NCBI GenBank assembly: GCA_938018155.1
Contig: CALIIG010000208.1
Location: 1-16,767 of the forward strand
Reading direction: 5' to 3'
DNA from: an uncultured Prevotella sp.
GTDB lineage: Bacteria > Bacteroidota > Bacteroidia > Bacteroidales > Bacteroidaceae
DNA length: 16,767 bases
Both the position numbers and the translations under genes were made by a program. A model generated the notes under the pieces. That model searched no databases and was not told the origin of the DNA. It was given only the letters and a program-made list of their open reading frames with translations. This document shows positions 13,831 through 16,767 of this stretch, piece by piece. Position 1 is the first letter of the stretch. Every line of letters starts with the position of its first letter.

Positions 13831-16549
13831 CGGGGAACAATGATAGCTGGCCTGTTATCTCGTCAATCACCTGTTGCCTGCTCTTGCCGGCATCGGGGTC
13901 GAGGTTCTCTTCCTCCGTAGAGGCATCATCGTTATTTTCATCGGGTGCCGGTTCAGGCTCGGGATGGCGCAGCGGTTCAAGCTCTTCGATGCGTTCAACC
14001 TGCCATGTTGTAATGCGCTTGCCTTTGGCTTTGAAGCCCTTTACGCCCACAAAGCTCCCGGCATCAACCTCTAAAGGCGCGCGCGCAGCATCGGCACCGC
14101 CGAACGTTACCAGCAGGCGAGGGTAGACGGTATCGGTGAGAAGGGCCTGCCTGCTCGCCGCATTGTCGCCCACATAATTCTGCGGACGCCTGGCGGCTTC
14201 CATCTGGAAGCGTTTCAAATACGGGTAATTGTGGTTGTCGGCATCAAATATTACCGCCGTCCATACCTTGTTGGCGTCCCACTTTTCAATCGTACGGATG
14301 TTGTCTTCAAAGTGATTGTTGAGGTCGAAATTCGTTGTATAGAAGTCGCCGTTATTCAGTATAACGAGTATGCTGTCGCCGTCGTTGAACTCGCCCAGCA
14401 GGCGTCCGCGGTCTTCATAATTCAGTCGTCGCACATCGGCATCGTACCAAACCTTGCGCCCTCCCAGCGTAGAGCGACCGTGACTTTTCAGTGCAACGCG
14501 GTGCACGCCTTTGCGCGTGAGCAGGTTTCCCTGCGCCGTCCGGCTCTTAATATTGATTTCTGAGAAGTCTTTTTCGAGGAAAATGTTCTGCTTTTTCTTC
14601 GCAGGGTCAACGTCAAGCGTCACTTTTATCACCTCGGCTTCGCCGTTGGGGTTGGCCGTAAAGTACAGTACGCGCGAGCCGGCCTTGCCTTTTGTGAGGT
14701 CGTATTCGCGGTCGCGGGTCATGCTTGTCACGTTAAAGCGTTTGATATAACAGGGTCCGCCCTTTCCGTCGCGGTAAACAACGTTGTAGATGGTGCGGCT
14801 GTCGTTCTTCTTAAACACCTGCAGCCACAGAATGTTTTTGCCCACAAATATCTTGTCGGCCACGCGAATTACCTTGTATTTACCGTCGCGATAGAAGATG
14901 ATTACATCGTCGAGGTCGGAGCAGTTGCATACAAATTCGTCCTTCTTAAGGCCGGTACCGATGAACCCGTCCTGCCTGTTGATGTACAGTTTCTCGTTGG
15001 CTTCGGCCACCTTTGCGGTGTCGATGGTGTCGAAACTGCGAATTTCGGTGAGCCTCGGATGGGCTGCACCATAGGTCTGCAGCAGGTGTTCGTACCACGC
15101 AATGGTTACATCGGTCATGTGGTTCAGGTCGTGTGCAATGCCCTTTATTTCGGCTTTGATGGCCGCCATGAGCTTGTCGGCCTTCTCCTTATTATATTTA
15201 AGGATGCGCTGCATCTTGATTTCGAGCAGGCGTAAGTAGTCATCGTCGGTTACAGGGCGTATGAATTTCTCCTTGTAGGGGGCGAATTGTTCGTCGAGGA
15301 ATTTCAGAACGGCCTTCTGGTCGGCGGCTTGTTCGAAGCGTTTTTCCTTGTACATGCGCTCCTCTATGAATATACGCTCCAATGAAGCAAAGAACAACTG
15401 CTCCTCCAGCTCGCCCTTGCGAATGAGCAGTTCCTTGCGCAACAGGCCCATTGTACGGTCGGCCGAATGGCGCAGCACGTCGCTGACGGTGAGGAATTGC
15501 GGCCGGTTGTCTTCGATCACGCAGCAGTTGGGCGATATGTTTATTTCGCAGTCGGTAAACGCATACAGCGCATCGATGGTCTTGTCTGACGATACTCCGG
15601 GTGCCAGCTGCACCTGAATTTCGACCTCGCGCGCCGTCATGTCGATTACCTTGCGTGCTTTTATCTTGCCCTTTTCGATGGCTTTTGTAATTGATTCCTG
15701 CAGCGACGCCGCCGTTTTTGAGAACGGAATTTCGCGGATGACAAGCGTTCGGGCGTCCAGTTTCTCAATTTTTGCCCTCACCCTTACTACGCCACCGCGC
15801 TGCCCGTCGCTGTATTTCGCCACGTCAATAGCCCCGCCTGTGGGGAAGTCGGGGTAGAGATGAAACTCCTCTCCGCGCAGATAGCTGATGGCAGCCTTGC
15901 ATAATTCGCAGAAGTTATGCGGCAACACCTTCGACGATAAGCCCACGGCGATGCCCTCTGCACCCTGCGCAAGCAGCAGCGGAAACTTCACGGGCAGCGT
16001 CACAGGCTCCTTGTTTCGGCCGTCGTAAGAGAGCTGCCAGTCGGTAGTTTTCGGGTTAAAGACGGTTTCAAGAGCAAATTTCGACAGCCTCGCTTCAATG
16101 TAACGCGGTGCCGCTGCGCGGTCGCCCGTGAGCAGATTGCCCCAGTTTCCCTGCGTGTCGATGAGCAAATCCTTCTGCCCCAGCTGCACTAAGGCGTCGC
16201 CTATTGATGCGTCGCCGTGCGGATGAAACTTCATGGTTTCGCCCACCACGTTGGCTACTTTGTTGTAGCGTCCGTCGTCCATGCGCTTCATGGTGTGCAG
16301 AATGCGCCGCTGAACAGGCTTCAGTCCGTCCTCGATATGGGGCACGGCGCGTTCCAGAATGACGTACGAGGCGTAATCAAGAAACCAGTTTTTGTACATC
16401 CCCGAAAGGTGATGCACGGCCGATGCGTCAAAGCGGTCGGCAGGAGTATAGTCGGAATGTTCGTCCATGGCGAGGTCATCGTCCTGCTGTTGCAGTTCGT
16501 CGTCGTCGCGAATATCCTTGTCGTTGTCGTTGTTAATGTCGTCTGACAT
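13811..16549 (-). CDS. parC: DNA topoisomerase IV subunit A (ParC-like)
   Basis: The 912-residue product is a type IIA topoisomerase A subunit, which forms the DNA-gate and decatenates chromosomes with ParE. Seen in order: an acidic N-terminal extension (1-35), the winged-helix region with HPHGDASIGD (109-118), the catalytic Tyr150 in AAAPRYIEARLS, the tower and coiled-coil (about 340-490), and a C-terminal beta-pinwheel region (about 510-830). No GyrA box (QRRGGKG) is visible, which favours ParC over GyrA. A Glu/Asp/Pro-rich tail leads to QLSLF (901-905), a canonical beta-clamp-binding pentapeptide. The position equivalent to GyrA Ser83 is Ala114, while Asp118 matches Asp87. It heads a three-gene operon and overlaps the next gene by 20 bp; parE is not in the window. 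Confidence 0.92.
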   Translation of the reverse strand: MSDDINNDNDKDIRDDDELQQQDDDLAMDEHSDYTPADRFDASAVHHLSGMYKNWFLDYASYVILERAVPHIEDGLKPVQRRILHTMKRMDDGRYNKVANVVGETMKFHPHGDASIGDALVQLGQKDLLIDTQGNWGNLLTGDRAAAPRYIEARLSKFALETVFNPKTTDWQLSYDGRNKEPVTLPVKFPLLLAQGAEGIAVGLSSKVLPHNFCELCKAAISYLRGEEFHLYPDFPTGGAIDVAKYSDGQRGGVVRVRAKIEKLDARTLVIREIPFSKTAASLQESITKAIEKGKIKARKVIDMTAREVEIQVQLAPGVSSDKTIDALYAFTDCEINISPNCCVIEDNRPQFLTVSDVLRHSADRTMGLLRKELLIRKGELEEQLFFASLERIFIEERMYKEKRFEQAADQKAVLKFLDEQFAPYKEKFIRPVTDDDYLRLLEIKMQRILKYNKEKADKLMAAIKAEIKGIAHDLNHMTDVTIAWYEHLLQTYGAAHPRLTEIRSFDTIDTAKVAEANEKLYINRQDGFIGTGLKKDEFVCNCSDLDDVIIFYRDGKYKVIRVADKIFVGKNILWLQVFKKNDSRTIYNVVYRDGKGGPCYIKRFNVTSMTRDREYDLTKGKAGSRVLYFTANPNGEAEVIKVTLDVDPAKKKQNIFLEKDFSEINIKSRTAQGNLLTRKGVHRVALKSHGRSTLGGRKVWYDADVRRLNYEDRGRLLGEFNDGDSILVILNNGDFYTTNFDLNNHFEDNIRTIEKWDANKVWTAVIFDADNHNYPYLKRFQMEAARRPQNYVGDNAASRQALLTDTVYPRLLVTFGGADAARAPLEVDAGSFVGVKGFKAKGKRITTWQVERIEELEPLRHPEPEPAPDENNDDASTEEENLDPDAGKSRQQVIDEITGQLSLFPDDDVQK

Positions 16550-16583
16550 GCGTATTTATTCGTTGGTTCGTTATCAGTTACAT

Positions 16584-16595
16584 CATCATATGATG
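16584..16595. promoter_or_regulatory. 12-bp palindrome at the parC transcription start
   Basis: CATCATATGATG is a perfect palindrome lying 5 bp downstream of the parC -7 element, where transcription would begin, and about 35 bp before the start codon. Its position would suit a repressor site, but no regulator is identified. Confidence 0.3.
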
Positions 16596-16599
16596 TATG

Positions 16600-16631
16600 C
16601 AAAGATACATAATGTTTCCTGAAATTCCAAA
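16600..16631 (-). promoter_or_regulatory. Promoter of the parC operon
   Basis: On the minus strand TTTG (16631-16628), a 20-nt spacer and TATCTTTG (16607-16600) match the Bacteroidetes consensus. The predicted transcript starts near 16593, giving a leader of about 45 nt before ATG 16549. Confidence 0.75.
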
Positions 16632-16658
16632 TTATCGGGGAGGTTCGGGTGTGTACAA

Positions 16659-16754
16659 GCCCCCTAAGTTAGGGGGCTGGGGGTCTGAGCAGTCGAATTT
16701 GCGTGCTCTTGTTGGTGTGCTCGTGCCCCCTGAGTTAGGGGGCTGGGGGTCTGA
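16659..16754. repeat. Two copies of a hairpin repeat at the right window edge
   Basis: Two 30-bp units, 16659-16688 and 16725-16754, differ at one position. Each consists of GCCCCCT-(5 nt)-AGGGGGC, a 7-bp perfect stem, followed by TGGGGGTCTGA. The spacing is 66 bp. The array may continue beyond the window. It lies upstream of the parC promoter. Confidence 0.85.
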
Positions 16755-16767
16755 ACAACCGCACTTC

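Overview
The window looks like chromosomal DNA of a Bacteroidales bacterium, probably Prevotella-like. The evidence is Bacteroidetes-type promoter elements (TTTG, about 18-20 bp, TAnnTTTG) before several transcription units, start codons without clear Shine-Dalgarno sites, a secreted protein ending in a type IX secretion (T9SS) sorting tail, a ParC without a GyrA box, and a DUF3316-like outer-membrane protein. Genus and species cannot be fixed from this sequence alone.

Layout from left to right. Bases 1-640 are AT-rich and mostly non-coding, with several inverted repeats and one good promoter (544-573). A short C-terminal gene remnant (about 690-836) follows, and directly after it a complete N-acylglucosamine 2-epimerase gene (845-2026), normally a sialic-acid catabolism enzyme, here without its usual partners. 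A non-coding stretch with a strong hairpin terminator (2251-2295) leads to a promoter (2490-2521) and a 1041-residue T9SS cargo protein (2560-5685) built of beta-sandwich modules with no protease or hydrolase domain that I recognise. Another intergenic stretch has a second strong terminator (5915-5949).

The accessory core is a two-gene restriction-modification module of type III character: a 961-residue helicase/PD-(D/E)xK endonuclease (6138-9023) and a 618-residue beta-class DNA methyltransferase (9038-10894). The order is res then mod, the reverse of the usual type III order. A textbook terminator (10959-10995) closes it. It faces the 3' end of a tRNA-Leu(UAG) gene on the minus strand (11086-11167).

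Beyond the tRNA is about 680 bp of repeat-rich non-coding DNA, including a 36-bp palindromic dimer present twice. The rest is one minus-strand operon read from right to left: parC-like topoisomerase IV subunit A (16549-13811), a DUF3316-like outer-membrane protein (13830-12925, overlapping parC by 20 bp) and an S41-family lipoprotein peptidase (12912-11845). Its promoter is at 16600-16631. The right edge holds two copies of a hairpin repeat.

No integrase, transposase, CRISPR array or rRNA was seen. The most system-like element is the reversed-order type III-like restriction-modification pair. The most testable surprise is a canonical beta-clamp-binding pentapeptide (QLSLF) at the C-terminus of ParC.
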